Virus record (IMG/VR): IMGVR_UViG_3300037264_001081
Coordinates: 1 to 41,151 of that record
Direction: 5' to 3' (one strand)
DNA: 41,151 nt
Source: a virus
Made by a program: the position numbers and the translations under genes. Below are positions 19,430-29,772 of this stretch, piece by piece. Below the pieces are notes generated by a model. That model saw only the letters and a list, made by a program, of their open reading frames with translations. It did not search any database and was not told where the DNA came from. The number at the start of each line of letters is the position of its first letter. The stretch's first letter is position 1.

Positions 19430-21328
19430 ATGGCAGACAAAAAAGAAGTTCGGTATATCAATAAGGATTTTTTCTCATTACGAGAGGCATTAATAAATTT
19501 TACGAAGGTGTATTTCCCCAACAATTACCGGGACTTCAACGAGGCCAGCCCAGGAATGATGTTCATTGAAATGGCCGCTTACATTGGTGATGTATTATCG
19601 TATTATACAGATAAACAATTCAAAGAAAGTTTGTTTTTATATTCAAATGAGTTAGAAACGGTATTGAATTTTTCCTATTTATTGGGGTATAAACCAAAGT
19701 TAATCGTTCCAGCATCAACGGATATTGACGTGTTTCAACTTATACCATCAAATGGTGTAGGTGGAAGTGGAAACGCACCCGATTGGAGATATGCAACGAA
19801 TATACGTCAAGGCGCGGTAGTTAGTTCGGATACCAACTCAAATGTGTTTTTTAGAACAACAGAAGATTGTGATTTTAGAATATCATCATCGTTTGTATCT
19901 AATACAGACAGTTCAAATGAACAAACTACAATAACTGTGTATAGTTTGAATGCAGGTTCTCCAGATTATTATCTATTAAAAAAACGAGTAAAGGTAGTAG
20001 CAGGACAGTTAAAAAGTGAGACATTTAGTTTTGGAGAACCAGAAAGATTTGCAAAAATATTACTGTCAGATACAGAGGTAACAGAAATTCTATCTGCGAT
20101 AGATGGTGATGGTAATACGTGGTACGAATTACCATTTTTAGCACAAGATACAATATTACAATCAGTACAAAATACATTAGTATATGACCCAACATATGCT
20201 ATGTATTTTCAAGACACACCATATTTACTAAAATTGTTAAAAGTTCCAAGACGATTCGAAACACGAGTTAGACCAGATGGGAAAATGGAATTACGATTTG
20301 GTTCAGGAATTTCTGATTCGGCTGACGAAGAAATAACACCAAATACACAGTTACTAAGTTCTACGTTGCCCGATGGAAATGTTAATTTTAGCCAAACCAT
20401 AAACCCTACAAATTTTTTGTTCACAAAAACCTATGGACAAATTCCAAATAATACAACATTGACAGTTTCGTATTACAGTGGTGGTGGTATAGAATCAAAT
20501 GTTTCACAAGGTGATTTAACAAAATTGGTGGAAATTGTGGTGGATTTAGATGAAAGTGGTTTGGATTCTGCGTTGGTGTCTCAAGTGAGAAATTCAATCG
20601 CATGTAACAACCCAATTCCAGCAACAGGTGGAAGGGGAGCGGATACAGTAGATGAAATTAAAATGAATTCAATGATGCAATATGCATCTCAAAATAGAGC
20701 GGTAACACGTGACGATTATATTGTCCGAACACTATCTATGCATCCAAAATTTGGAAGTGTTGCAAAAGTACACATTCTTCAAGATACTCAAATAGATTCA
20801 AAAACATCAACTACAATTCCAAATCCACTAGCACTTAATCTATATGTGTTGGGATATGATGTGACCGGAAAGTTAACACAATTGAATGTAGCAACAAAAC
20901 AAAATTTGAAAACATATCTTAATCAGTATCGTATGTTAACAGATGCTATTAATATTTTAGATGCATTCATAATTAATATTGGTGTTGATTATAAAATCGT
21001 GACCATACCAAAGTATAATAAAAATGAAGTCCTTCTTCGAACTATAGATAAAGTAAAAAATTTCTTCTCAATAGAGAAGTGGGAAATCAACCAACCAATA
21101 ATTTTAAGTGATTTGGTAAACGCAATCGTATCTGTGGAAGGAGTACAATCTGTTATCGGAGACCCCTCGATTTATTGTAGATGGGAAACAAGTCAAGGAT
21201 ATTCTGGAAATCTATATTCTACTGAACAGGCAACAATTAACGGTGTTGTGTATCCACCTCTGGACCCGTCTGTATTTGAAATTCGTTTTCCAGATTCAGA
21301 TATTCGTGGAAAGGTAGTAACATACTAA
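19430..21328 (+). CDS. gp6-like: Baseplate wedge protein gp6-like
   Basis: The 632-aa product starts with YINKDFFSLREALINFTKVY, then DFNEASPGMMFIEMAAYIGD and VLSYYTDKQFKESLFLYSNE, the typical N-terminal region of T4 gp6-like wedge proteins. The centre (about 270-420) holds the baseplate_J-like part, with AVTRDDYIVRTLSMHPKFG following. The C-terminus ends EIRFPDSDIRGKVVTY. gp6 forms the inner baseplate ring that links wedges. It follows the homing endonuclease by 4 nt. Confidence 0.88.
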   Translation: MADKKEVRYINKDFFSLREALINFTKVYFPNNYRDFNEASPGMMFIEMAAYIGDVLSYYTDKQFKESLFLYSNELETVLNFSYLLGYKPKLIVPASTDIDVFQLIPSNGVGGSGNAPDWRYATNIRQGAVVSSDTNSNVFFRTTEDCDFRISSSFVSNTDSSNEQTTITVYSLNAGSPDYYLLKKRVKVVAGQLKSETFSFGEPERFAKILLSDTEVTEILSAIDGDGNTWYELPFLAQDTILQSVQNTLVYDPTYAMYFQDTPYLLKLLKVPRRFETRVRPDGKMELRFGSGISDSADEEITPNTQLLSSTLPDGNVNFSQTINPTNFLFTKTYGQIPNNTTLTVSYYSGGGIESNVSQGDLTKLVEIVVDLDESGLDSALVSQVRNSIACNNPIPATGGRGADTVDEIKMNSMMQYASQNRAVTRDDYIVRTLSMHPKFGSVAKVHILQDTQIDSKTSTTIPNPLALNLYVLGYDVTGKLTQLNVATKQNLKTYLNQYRMLTDAINILDAFIINIGVDYKIVTIPKYNKNEVLLRTIDKVKNFFSIEKWEINQPIILSDLVNAIVSVEGVQSVIGDPSIYCRWETSQGYSGNLYSTEQATINGVVYPPLDPSVFEIRFPDSDIRGKVVTY

Positions 21329-21341
21329 TTAGAGAATCTAT

Positions 21342-22400
21342 ATGCAATATTTGATTAAACCACAAAAAGACGCCAGTATATATCTTGCATCATCAAGTAT
21401 GAATGCTGGGTTGGACGAGATTTTAGAAATCTCAAAAACGATAGAAAGCTCGGGTTCATCACCAACATTAGCAAGAACGCTCGTAAAATTTGATTTATCC
21501 ACACTTTATACAGGGTCTAGCGTATCTGGAAGTAGGAGATTTTTGTTAAAAATGTATGCAACATCTCCAGAAAATCTGCAACTTAATTATACATTACAAG
21601 TAAACCCAGTAAGCCAAAGTTGGTCAATGGGTAGGGGTAAATTTTTCAATACACCAATTTCAACGGATGGTGTAAGTTGGGATTATAAAACGAGCGAACA
21701 AGTTGGTGATTACTGGTTTCCAGGTTCTTCGTCATTATATGGTGGAACGTGGTTTGCCAATGCTGGACAAACAGTTACGCAAAGTTACGCATATCAAAGT
21801 GCCGATATTAACATTGATGTTTCTTCTATTGTCGAACAGTGGTTGAATAATACGATAGTGAATGAGGGTTTCATACTTAAATATTTAGGTTCTCAAGAGA
21901 CTGATACAACAGAATATGGTACGTTGAAATTCTTTTCGGCCGACACCAACACAGTTTACAAACCAAAACTAATAGTTCAGTGGAACGATTCTACATATAC
22001 GGGACTAAATCCATCCGGAACACTTAATGCGAACGATTCTTCTATATACATTAAATCAATTAGACCAACGTATAATATAAATTCTATAGAAAAGGTTGTT
22101 GTAGTTGGGCGCGATAGATACCCACAAAAAACGTTTTCAGTAACTGGGTCACAATATTTGTCATTTAACTATTTACCATCCCAATCATATTATGCTGTCA
22201 AAGATGCGTATACCGGAGAATATATAATACCATATGACAATAACTATACTAAAATCAGTTGTGATTCAAGTGGTAATTATTTTAATTTCAATTTTGGGTT
22301 GTTGAACGAAAATCGGTTATACAAATTCGAACTCAAGGTGGTGAGGGGGTTGCTAGTTCAATATTTCAACTCAAACGAATTATTTAAAGTTACTGAGTAA
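21342..22400 (+). CDS. DNRLRE-like structural protein
   Basis: Residues about 1-215 have the order seen in DNRLRE domains: a KDASIYLASSSMN start, ARTLVKFDLSTLY, RFLLKMYATSPENLQL, a Trp-rich middle (VSWDYKTSEQVGDYWFPG), then INIDVSSIVEQWLNN, EGFILKYLG and KPKLIVQW. These beta-sandwich domains occur in surface and carbohydrate-active proteins. A separate beta-rich C-terminal domain follows. Given its place between gp6-like and other baseplate genes, it is probably a peripheral baseplate or fibre-attachment protein; inference. Confidence 0.6.
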   Translation: MQYLIKPQKDASIYLASSSMNAGLDEILEISKTIESSGSSPTLARTLVKFDLSTLYTGSSVSGSRRFLLKMYATSPENLQLNYTLQVNPVSQSWSMGRGKFFNTPISTDGVSWDYKTSEQVGDYWFPGSSSLYGGTWFANAGQTVTQSYAYQSADINIDVSSIVEQWLNNTIVNEGFILKYLGSQETDTTEYGTLKFFSADTNTVYKPKLIVQWNDSTYTGLNPSGTLNANDSSIYIKSIRPTYNINSIEKVVVVGRDRYPQKTFSVTGSQYLSFNYLPSQSYYAVKDAYTGEYIIPYDNNYTKISCDSSGNYFNFNFGLLNENRLYKFELKVVRGLLVQYFNSNELFKVTE

Positions 22401-22406
22401 AATATC

Positions 22407-23348
22407 ATGGTAAAGAAATTTGTAGCACCAATAACGGACTCTGTTATAGATAAAAATCAATTAAAGTTGGATACCGAAATTTCAGAATTGGTGGAATCTG
22501 CAGATGAAATGTCGGTTTCAGAATTTTTTTCAGTATATGATTCTATAAAGAACACCATTCCGGGTGGAACTGGGAATTTATTATTTTCTTATAAATCTGT
22601 AATAGAAGAAGTTCAACGCCTTACTGCAACAAATACACCAAATGACGCTGGTTTAAATGTTGTTTTAAATGAACAACGTTTGTCGTTTGCTAACAATTGG
22701 TTAAATCCAACACAAAAGACACATTCTGAATTGTTTACATACTCCATTAGCCAGTTGAAAAATTTGGATGAAAGTATTTTAGCGTCATATGTTGTTATGG
22801 GCAATGTGTTTCATACATCTCATAGTTTACAGACACAAGTTAATGAAACGGAACAAAATATAACTAGATTGAAACAAACAAATGCCGATTTACAAGTCAT
22901 AATTGAAAATGTTGGTAGAACCAGGGGGTCTGATTTTGGATATCAAATAGTTTCAAATATAGTTGAATTGAACGTTAACGAAAAAGATGCATCAACACCA
23001 TTAGTCAATTGGACAAAGAGAGTTTCAACTGTAATATTGTATAATGCAAAACGTCCAATTATTAAATATCAAAATTCTATATCACCATCTGGTGTTTATA
23101 GTAAAAGTCGTGGTGGCGCAGTATTATTTCCATTTTCTTTCGAAATAAATCAACCAGAGCCCGCCGTTTTAGATGAGTTTAAACGTACATATGGCGACTC
23201 TGCAACGCATATTGTGCTTGTTCGGATACAAAATGATAGAGACCCAGGATACCCCTTGCCCGTACCGGGGTTGCATTATGTTACAATAGAAGAACAAGAT
23301 GCCCCACTTGCTACAGAACTTTTAGTGATAAACGCAACAAAAGAATAA
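22407..23348 (+). CDS. Hypothetical baseplate/tail protein (313 aa)
   Basis: The N-terminal half is helical and acidic (TEISELVESADEMSVSEFFS), with a coiled-coil stretch (TQVNETEQNITRLKQTNADL) around residue 150. The C-terminal half is beta-rich (VLFPFSFEINQPEPAVLDEF; HIVLVRIQNDRDPGYPLPVP). The following gene product has a similar helix-then-beta plan. No family recognised; its position implies a virion component. Confidence 0.6.
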   Translation: MVKKFVAPITDSVIDKNQLKLDTEISELVESADEMSVSEFFSVYDSIKNTIPGGTGNLLFSYKSVIEEVQRLTATNTPNDAGLNVVLNEQRLSFANNWLNPTQKTHSELFTYSISQLKNLDESILASYVVMGNVFHTSHSLQTQVNETEQNITRLKQTNADLQVIIENVGRTRGSDFGYQIVSNIVELNVNEKDASTPLVNWTKRVSTVILYNAKRPIIKYQNSISPSGVYSKSRGGAVLFPFSFEINQPEPAVLDEFKRTYGDSATHIVLVRIQNDRDPGYPLPVPGLHYVTIEEQDAPLATELLVINATKE

Positions 23349-23392
23349 ATAACACCGAGTAATATAATCGCAAGTGGAATTGAGATTGCATA

Positions 23393-24190
23393 ATGTCTAA
23401 AAAAGATTATACACTTAAACTAGATTCTATAGATTCGTTTGATTTTTTGAAATATAACAACGAGTCTTTTTCAGAGTTGGTATCACCCACCGCTACATTT
23501 ACACAAAGTTCTTTGTTTTTTTCTTATGATGAGTTAAAAGATTTTTTCATTAAAAACGGAAGCGGTCAGATTTTTGTAAACATGGATAGTTTAATATCAA
23601 ATGGGTATGATATTAACGAAACCCCAAGTAATAATTTTTCGGCAATAAAAAATCCCGAAGATTCTATTTTACAAGATATTTTGGTATTACAAAAACAAGA
23701 AACGGACAGTCATTCATATATTGCTAGTTCTAGTTTGTCATATGTAAATCCTATTAACAATGAATTGCTTGCAATATTTGATACGTTGATTTCATTAAAA
23801 TCTGATGTAGAAACATTAACTAGTGAATTGCAACTATTAAAAATTCAAGAATCTGTATTACAGAGAGAATCGTTGTTGTTAAAAAATACATATACGGCGC
23901 TAACTATTGGTAGACATGTCGGGTTTCAATTAGAAAACTCGTTAATACAATTCAATGATGTTCAGCAAACTTCTGTTGTAAATTTTATTGGTGGAACGCC
24001 ACCATTTAGTGTTGAATATCCATTTCCAAACACGGATACGAACATCGTGGTTTCTGTTCCTGATAATACTTATACTAAACAAATAACAATTGGTTTATTG
24101 CCAAACGTTGTAAATGGTCGTTATGTTTTTCACGTGGTGGATGCTAATAGCGTAAAAGAAACTGTTATGGTAGATGTAACGATACCTTAA
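23393..24190 (+). CDS. Hypothetical baseplate/tail protein (265 aa)
   Basis: Polar N-terminal region (KLDSIDSFDFLKYNNESFSE), a coiled-coil helix around residues 125-165 (LISLKSDVETLTSELQLLKI), and a C-terminal Ig-like beta domain (FIGGTPPFSVEYPFPN; GRYVFHVVDANSVKETVMVD). The last part resembles immunoglobulin-like domains common on phage surfaces. Family not recognised. Confidence 0.6.
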   Translation: MSKKDYTLKLDSIDSFDFLKYNNESFSELVSPTATFTQSSLFFSYDELKDFFIKNGSGQIFVNMDSLISNGYDINETPSNNFSAIKNPEDSILQDILVLQKQETDSHSYIASSSLSYVNPINNELLAIFDTLISLKSDVETLTSELQLLKIQESVLQRESLLLKNTYTALTIGRHVGFQLENSLIQFNDVQQTSVVNFIGGTPPFSVEYPFPNTDTNIVVSVPDNTYTKQITIGLLPNVVNGRYVFHVVDANSVKETVMVDVTIP

Positions 24191-24207
24191 TTTAAAAAGA
24201 GTTTTTG

Positions 24208-27200
24208 ATGATAGAATATCATAATAACATAGAATATATAAGTAGATATGACCCGTTAGATATCAAAATATCTAGTGGTGGTGTAGTATCCGGCGAACAG
24301 TATTTTAGATTTGGTGACATGCCAGATGTGTTGGTGGAGATGCATGTATATACAACAACAAATCAATATATTGGTTCTGTGTATAATGTGCCGAATGTAG
24401 AATTTAATACCGTAGATGGTAAACGAACATTTTCTATTGATTTGCAAGACACACTTGTAAACGAAGGGTTTCCATCTGGGGATTATAATATAATTTTTAC
24501 ATTTTTAAAACCACTGATATCACAAAGTGGAACGTGGTATGTTCAACAAATTTCAACGTCAAGAACAGAAATTAGAATTGGTGCAAATCAAAATTATACA
24601 TTTGCAATGTCCCAATCAGATTTTTCCGAATTAATAGCAAACGTTAAACAAACATACCCATACAGTAGATTGGTTTTAAATTTTGGTAAAAACCAAATTG
24701 CGTTGTGCATCAATCAGGTAGTAAGTGGTAATGCAATAATATTTAAAACATACAAACCACTATCTGACAATATTATTGAAAAAATGACTGTAGTGCCGAT
24801 GGTGGAATTAGCAAACTCAATCGGTACAACAATAACACTGGTCTCAAACGTTTCTGTAGAATCGCCAATACGAGTTTTAGGCGCACCAAATACAAATGTG
24901 GTTGTGAACAAACGTGTTGAATCAGAAACATCATATAAATCGTGGAATGATTTATTGACCACAAATGCACAAACATCAAAAGATTTGATTGGGCACTATT
25001 TGAGTTCGAGTAAATGGGAAACCACCGTCAATGTTGATTATTCTAATTTTTCAAATTTTGTGTTTTTTGGTTCTGCGGAAGAACGAGTAAAGAATTTCAA
25101 ATATAAACTAGGGTTGCTAGAAACATATAGTTCTTCTATATCATCATTAACATCATCGGTCGCGGTTGATGCCGGACAAGTAACTGCTAGTATAGGATAT
25201 TTTCAGAATTTGCAAAAACGGGTGATTAATGGTTTTGATGGTTATGAACAGTGGTTATATTTTGAGAGTGGGTCAACATATTCTAGTTCGTTAGGATTTG
25301 GTGAAGTGACACAATCTACGTGGCTAAAAGTGTCGGGAGCGTCTGTACCATACACAATAAATGGTCAGGTTAAAACAGATTCCGCAGCCGGTGAAACGTG
25401 GTATAATAATGAAATCGTTAATGCACAAGACTTTGATAGAAGCAATCCATATATACTAACAAATACAGTACCACTTCACATTGTAGAGGATGAAAATAAC
25501 GCATCGTATTTATTGTTTTTGGAAATGATAGGCCAACATTTTGATAATCTATGGTTGTACATAAAGAACTTCAACCAAAAATATGATTTACAACACAAAT
25601 TGAATGAAGGTACACCAAAAGATGTAATTTGGTCTACGTTGAAAACATTCGGATTAGATTTGACAAACAGTAATGATGTAACTTCGTTGTGGCGATATGC
25701 ATTTGGTATGGACGAAACTGGAAGTTTTGGAACGAATACGTACAATATGTCATATGAAGATGCAACAAAAGAAATTTGGAAACGCTTGTTGAACAATCTT
25801 CCATATTTGTTAAAATCTAAAGGAACGGAACGTGGTATTCGGGCACTCATAACGTGTTACGGAATACCGTCAACCATTCTCAAAATAAAAGAATATGGCG
25901 GCCCGGAACCAGAATTTTCTACTGATACCACCAAACAGATTCAAGATGTATTTTCATATAAATTAGGTTTTGATGGAACAGCAAAAGTTTCTTCATCCTG
26001 GAGTGGTTTTGGTGGTGCGAATAGGCCAGATTCAATAGAATTGAGATTCAAAACACCAACGGTACAAACATCAACATTATTCCAAATTGGAAATGACTCA
26101 GGTACAAGTAACTATTTAACCGTAGCAATATCCGGTTCATCTTCATTATATGATGTGGTGGGAGGCGTTTTATCATTTACCGTGACAAGTGGTACCATAT
26201 CAAGGACGGTTTCTACATCAGAAATTCCAATATTCAACAATGGTTATTGGTCTGTTTTACTCAAACGAACACCTGCAAATAATAGTGTTGCAGAAGACCA
26301 TACATATTATTTGTTTGCAAAACAGGTGGATTTTGATAAGATTACACACGAAGTTAGTACAAATTTGTTTTTATCGAGTTCAAATGCTAATTCTCAAAGT
26401 TTGATTGGAATTTGGAATAGTGGGTCTCAATTGGTAGTTGGTTCAAACTTGATTGGTGGAAATATGTATTCTGGTTCTATACAAGAATTTCGAGCGTGGA
26501 GAAATTCATTAAACGAATCTGTGTTTGATAATCATGTATTAGCACCAACCGCATATAATGGTAATTATTATACATCATCATATTATGATTTGTTGTTACG
26601 ATGGAAATTTGACCAAACATCGTTGTATTCGAGTGGTGGATTTTCAAATCTCATACTAGATACAAATCCTAATAAAGCCGTTATTACAAACGGGTTTTGG
26701 TCGGGGGCAACATCTGCATCATTGTTTGATTATCAAACGGAACGAAATATATTCAATTCACCAAATGTTGGTAGTAGAAGATGGCAATCTAATAAAATTC
26801 GAGTTGATAATTCTACATATGCGTTTGATGCATTGTCACATGAGAAACGAGTAACACGAAGTGCGTTAGATACCGCACCAATAGATTTATCCAAATTGGG
26901 GGTGTATTTGTCACCACAAGATGTTGTGAACGAAGATATCATTAGGACATATCCAGATTTTAACATTGATGAATTTATAGGAAGTCCGACAACGTGGTAT
27001 GGGAGTAGTTATCCTGATTTGATAACGGCCAGAAATGTGTATGTAAACAAATATAGTACGGTGCCAAACATTTTTACTTATATGAACGTACTGTCATATT
27101 TTGATAAATCGTTATTTGACCAGATTAGAAAAATGGTGCCTGCTCGAGCCGCATTGCATACAGGGTTTTTAATTGAACCAAATGTATTGGAACGTTCAAA

Positions 27201-27768
27201 AACGTTTTTCATACGAAAACCATTTGATAGTGGATACTTCACAAATTCTGCTAGTCTTGATTTGCACACTCAAATATCGGAATCCGCCGAGTCTAATGAT
27301 ATAGACGCGATATTTGAGGATTATACCGTATTAGATATCATGGCGAATAGTTTAACTGTGGATGCAACGGAATCATTACACGTTTTACCTGATACTAGTG
27401 TGTATTCTATACCAACAATATATTATTCGAGTAGTATTAGTAACCAAATAACAACGGCCAAAAGTAGTAGTTTCTCATGGGAAGTGACTGGAACATTGGT
27501 ATACCCTGTAGATGATTATTGGTTTGATAGTGGGTCATTTACACCTGTTTTAAATTCGAGTGGTGCAGTGGTTGGATATAGTGGTAGTCATAATATTTTT
27601 CATGATGATTATACAACAGGAAGACGTAATTTGTTCTTTAATGGTTGTTTACAAACGTCTGACACGACAACAGATAAAAAACCACCTGTAGAAGTGTTCA
27701 TTTCGGTTGGAAATAAGTTAGTAGTTGTTGATGCTTCCGAAGAAAAACCACGACTAAAGGTTGAATAA
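24208..27768 (+). CDS. Large baseplate structural protein with LamG-like domain (1186 aa)
   Basis: The ATG at 24208 follows AAAAGAG. N-terminal beta-rich domains come first. A helical central part (VEDENNASYLLFLEMIGQHF, WKRLLNNLPYLLKSKGTERG, IRALITCYGIPSTILKIKEY) is typical of very large baseplate proteins of marine T4-like phages. Residues about 575-860 look like a concanavalin/LamG sandwich (SIELRFKTPTVQTSTLFQIG; SGSIQEFRAWRNSLNESVFD). The C-terminus includes KMVPARAALHTGFLIEPNVL. A gp7-like role as outer wedge scaffold is possible by position and size, not by clear similarity. Confidence 0.65.
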   Translation: MIEYHNNIEYISRYDPLDIKISSGGVVSGEQYFRFGDMPDVLVEMHVYTTTNQYIGSVYNVPNVEFNTVDGKRTFSIDLQDTLVNEGFPSGDYNIIFTFLKPLISQSGTWYVQQISTSRTEIRIGANQNYTFAMSQSDFSELIANVKQTYPYSRLVLNFGKNQIALCINQVVSGNAIIFKTYKPLSDNIIEKMTVVPMVELANSIGTTITLVSNVSVESPIRVLGAPNTNVVVNKRVESETSYKSWNDLLTTNAQTSKDLIGHYLSSSKWETTVNVDYSNFSNFVFFGSAEERVKNFKYKLGLLETYSSSISSLTSSVAVDAGQVTASIGYFQNLQKRVINGFDGYEQWLYFESGSTYSSSLGFGEVTQSTWLKVSGASVPYTINGQVKTDSAAGETWYNNEIVNAQDFDRSNPYILTNTVPLHIVEDENNASYLLFLEMIGQHFDNLWLYIKNFNQKYDLQHKLNEGTPKDVIWSTLKTFGLDLTNSNDVTSLWRYAFGMDETGSFGTNTYNMSYEDATKEIWKRLLNNLPYLLKSKGTERGIRALITCYGIPSTILKIKEYGGPEPEFSTDTTKQIQDVFSYKLGFDGTAKVSSSWSGFGGANRPDSIELRFKTPTVQTSTLFQIGNDSGTSNYLTVAISGSSSLYDVVGGVLSFTVTSGTISRTVSTSEIPIFNNGYWSVLLKRTPANNSVAEDHTYYLFAKQVDFDKITHEVSTNLFLSSSNANSQSLIGIWNSGSQLVVGSNLIGGNMYSGSIQEFRAWRNSLNESVFDNHVLAPTAYNGNYYTSSYYDLLLRWKFDQTSLYSSGGFSNLILDTNPNKAVITNGFWSGATSASLFDYQTERNIFNSPNVGSRRWQSNKIRVDNSTYAFDALSHEKRVTRSALDTAPIDLSKLGVYLSPQDVVNEDIIRTYPDFNIDEFIGSPTTWYGSSYPDLITARNVYVNKYSTVPNIFTYMNVLSYFDKSLFDQIRKMVPARAALHTGFLIEPNVLERSKTFFIRKPFDSGYFTNSASLDLHTQISESAESNDIDAIFEDYTVLDIMANSLTVDATESLHVLPDTSVYSIPTIYYSSSISNQITTAKSSSFSWEVTGTLVYPVDDYWFDSGSFTPVLNSSGAVVGYSGSHNIFHDDYTTGRRNLFFNGCLQTSDTTTDKKPPVEVFISVGNKLVVVDASEEKPRLKVE

Positions 27769-27784
27769 ATTTGAACTTATACTA

Positions 27785-27792
27785 TATTTATA
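27785..27792. promoter_or_regulatory. TATTTATA motif, candidate late promoter
   Basis: CTATATTTATATGTG in the 86-nt gap before the gene at 27855. The following TATGTG is shared with the copy at 37611. Confidence 0.4.
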
Positions 27793-27854
27793 TGTGATAC
27801 ATTTCATCATCGTATAATAAGTTATGTATTTACATAAAATTCGGAGATAATCCT

Positions 27855-28646
27855 ATGGGAGTTTTGGACGGTACAACATTAAACGTTGATGCTATTTTGA
27901 CGAAGAAAGGTAGAGAGTTATTGTCAAAAGGCCAACAGTTTTTCAATATAACACAGTTTGCACTTGCAGACGATGAAATTGATTATACACTTTGGAACGA
28001 AAACCATCCAAGTGGCTCTTCATATTATGGATATGCAATAGAAACAATGCCTATTCTCGAAGCCATTCCTGATGAAACGCAAGTTATGAGGTATAAATTG
28101 GTATCATTGCCAAAAGATGCGGTACGGATTCCGGTAATAAATGCTGGTGTAACTTTGATTACCTTACTTTCATCTGGGGATTCGAAAGAAATAACACCAT
28201 CAACCGTGTATAGTCAGACGGCAGGAATCGCATTGAATGCCACACTTGGATATACAGCCATTCTTCATAATTCTGATGTAGCAAGACTTGAAGTTGTACA
28301 ATCAGCGGCACGCCCGCCTCGTCCACCAACTGTGGCATCACGCCCGGGTGGAGGGTGGGTTGACCCGATATTTGAAGGTGATGGTGACGATGGTAACGAT
28401 GGTAACACGCGACAAAATAACGATACACAAGAACAACCAATTGTAGGTACAACAAGCATATTCTTATCCGATTCTGATTTAGCAAGAAGTGTATTTGTGG
28501 TCGGAAAAAGATTTAGAGTTACCGCAAAATCTATTACTGCGACAACCGATACAAAACTTACAATCATCGGAAATGAAAGTGGTGGTTCTGTAACAATTTC
28601 ATTGACAGTGAATGCATCACCAACAACGGTTAGGTCTTCTACATAA
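27855..28646 (+). CDS. Structural protein with Pro/Gly-rich linker (263 aa)
   Basis: GGAGAT precedes the ATG. Residues 1-155 form one domain (GVLDGTTLNVDAILTKKGRE, FFNITQFALADDEIDYTLWN). A linker with PPRPPTVASRPGGG and GDGDDGNDGN comes next. The C-terminal 70 residues are Ser/Thr/Val-rich, with strand-like stretches (KLTIIGNESGGSVTISLTVN). This resembles proteins in T4-like phages near fibre genes. Role uncertain, probably tail or fibre. Confidence 0.6.
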   Translation: MGVLDGTTLNVDAILTKKGRELLSKGQQFFNITQFALADDEIDYTLWNENHPSGSSYYGYAIETMPILEAIPDETQVMRYKLVSLPKDAVRIPVINAGVTLITLLSSGDSKEITPSTVYSQTAGIALNATLGYTAILHNSDVARLEVVQSAARPPRPPTVASRPGGGWVDPIFEGDGDDGNDGNTRQNNDTQEQPIVGTTSIFLSDSDLARSVFVVGKRFRVTAKSITATTDTKLTIIGNESGGSVTISLTVNASPTTVRSST

Positions 28647-28660
28647 TTTGGAGTTAGTAT

Positions 28661-29671
28661 ATGGCAACAATTAATGGACAAACGTTTACTAGGTTCGATT
28701 CGTTGGACGATATAGTTTCAGATAGACAAAACATTTCTGCTGGGTTGTGGTCTGGTGGAGCGGGAACTCTTTCCTCATTATTTACATCGTCCGTTCAAAC
28801 ATCTAGTACGGGTCAATATTACATTAATGCGTATAATGTCGCAACCTCATCGTTAACTACTACACCAGAAGTGCAATTTGCAATTGCATATGGTAATAAA
28901 GCGGGTAGTGGGTCGTTGGTTTTAAATGAACAATACCCAACACGAGCTGTTTATTCTCAATATAAAAATGTTCTATTAACACCAGATGATGATTATTTTA
29001 CAATTGATGATAAAAACAAATCACATATTCTTGTTATGAATTTTAATAGAGCAAGAATTAAACAAAAACTAGACCCGGGTAATTGGGAATTACGGATTCG
29101 TGGTTCTAATGCAAATATTTACAAATTAATTGATAATAGTTCTGTAGTAACAACCGATACAATTGGCAATTCAGGCAGAGTATATAATATTGTTAGTGGA
29201 ACTATCGCCAGCGGATTGGCCGCAAATCCAGAAGTGTTTGGACTTGCATATCCAGATGTTGGTATTTTGATTTTTGACCCAGATAAAATAAACGTATCCG
29301 CGTCAGTTGCAGCCAATGTTTCTGCAAGTAATACTAATAATGCAAACCACGATAAGTTTTTAACGGCAATTAGTGGTGCAATGTCTGCTGGAAGTGGATT
29401 TATCGCACGAAATGAAGAAGAGGTTGCGTCCACACATTATTTTGTAAGAGTAAAAAACCAACAGTTTAATTTCAGTAATAATCCAACATTTGTAACGGGA
29501 ACACTAGGTGATTTCTATCATCAATCCATGTACAAAAACCCAACGGTGTATGCAACAACGGTTGGGTTGTATAATGATAATATGGAACTTCTTGCGGTTG
29601 CGAAAATGAGTCAACCACTGAAAAAGACGTTCAACCGGGAAAATTTAATCCGGATTAAGCTCGACTATTAA
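28661..29671 (+). CDS. Structural protein, shares C-terminal module with the next gene
   Basis: GGAG precedes the ATG. The product (336 aa) is Ser/Thr/Asn-rich and beta-like throughout. Its last 65 residues (HQSMYKNPTVYATTVGLYND, NMELLAVAKMSQPLKK, ending IRIKLDY) resemble the end of the 505-aa protein at 29773 (VTTIGLYNDNLQLVAIGKLT, ending FAVRFDE). The shared end suggests a common docking surface on the virion, with different N-terminal parts. Followed by a terminator. Confidence 0.65.
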   Translation: MATINGQTFTRFDSLDDIVSDRQNISAGLWSGGAGTLSSLFTSSVQTSSTGQYYINAYNVATSSLTTTPEVQFAIAYGNKAGSGSLVLNEQYPTRAVYSQYKNVLLTPDDDYFTIDDKNKSHILVMNFNRARIKQKLDPGNWELRIRGSNANIYKLIDNSSVVTTDTIGNSGRVYNIVSGTIASGLAANPEVFGLAYPDVGILIFDPDKINVSASVAANVSASNTNNANHDKFLTAISGAMSAGSGFIARNEEEVASTHYFVRVKNQQFNFSNNPTFVTGTLGDFYHQSMYKNPTVYATTVGLYNDNMELLAVAKMSQPLKKTFNRENLIRIKLDY

Positions 29672-29695
29672 AATTTTTGTATCTTACATTCAAAC

Positions 29696-29757
29696 AGGAT
29701 TCTTTACATTAGTATTTGTAAGCCACGCGAGCTTAAGAATGTAAGGAATCCTTTTTA
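29696..29757 (+). terminator. Rho-independent terminator, long stem
   Basis: A 15-nt arm starting AGGATTCTTTACATT (29696-29710) pairs, with one mismatch, with the arm ending GGAATCCT (29738-29752), followed by TTTTTATT. The loop holds a second small AAGC/GCTT stem. Confidence 0.8.
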
Positions 29758-29772
29758 TTATGGAACAAATTC

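Noticed and set aside
28265-28681. 138-aa minus-strand ORF rich in Ser/Pro/Val
   Set aside because: Antisense shadow of the structural gene at 27855 and of its low-complexity linker; no ribosome site.
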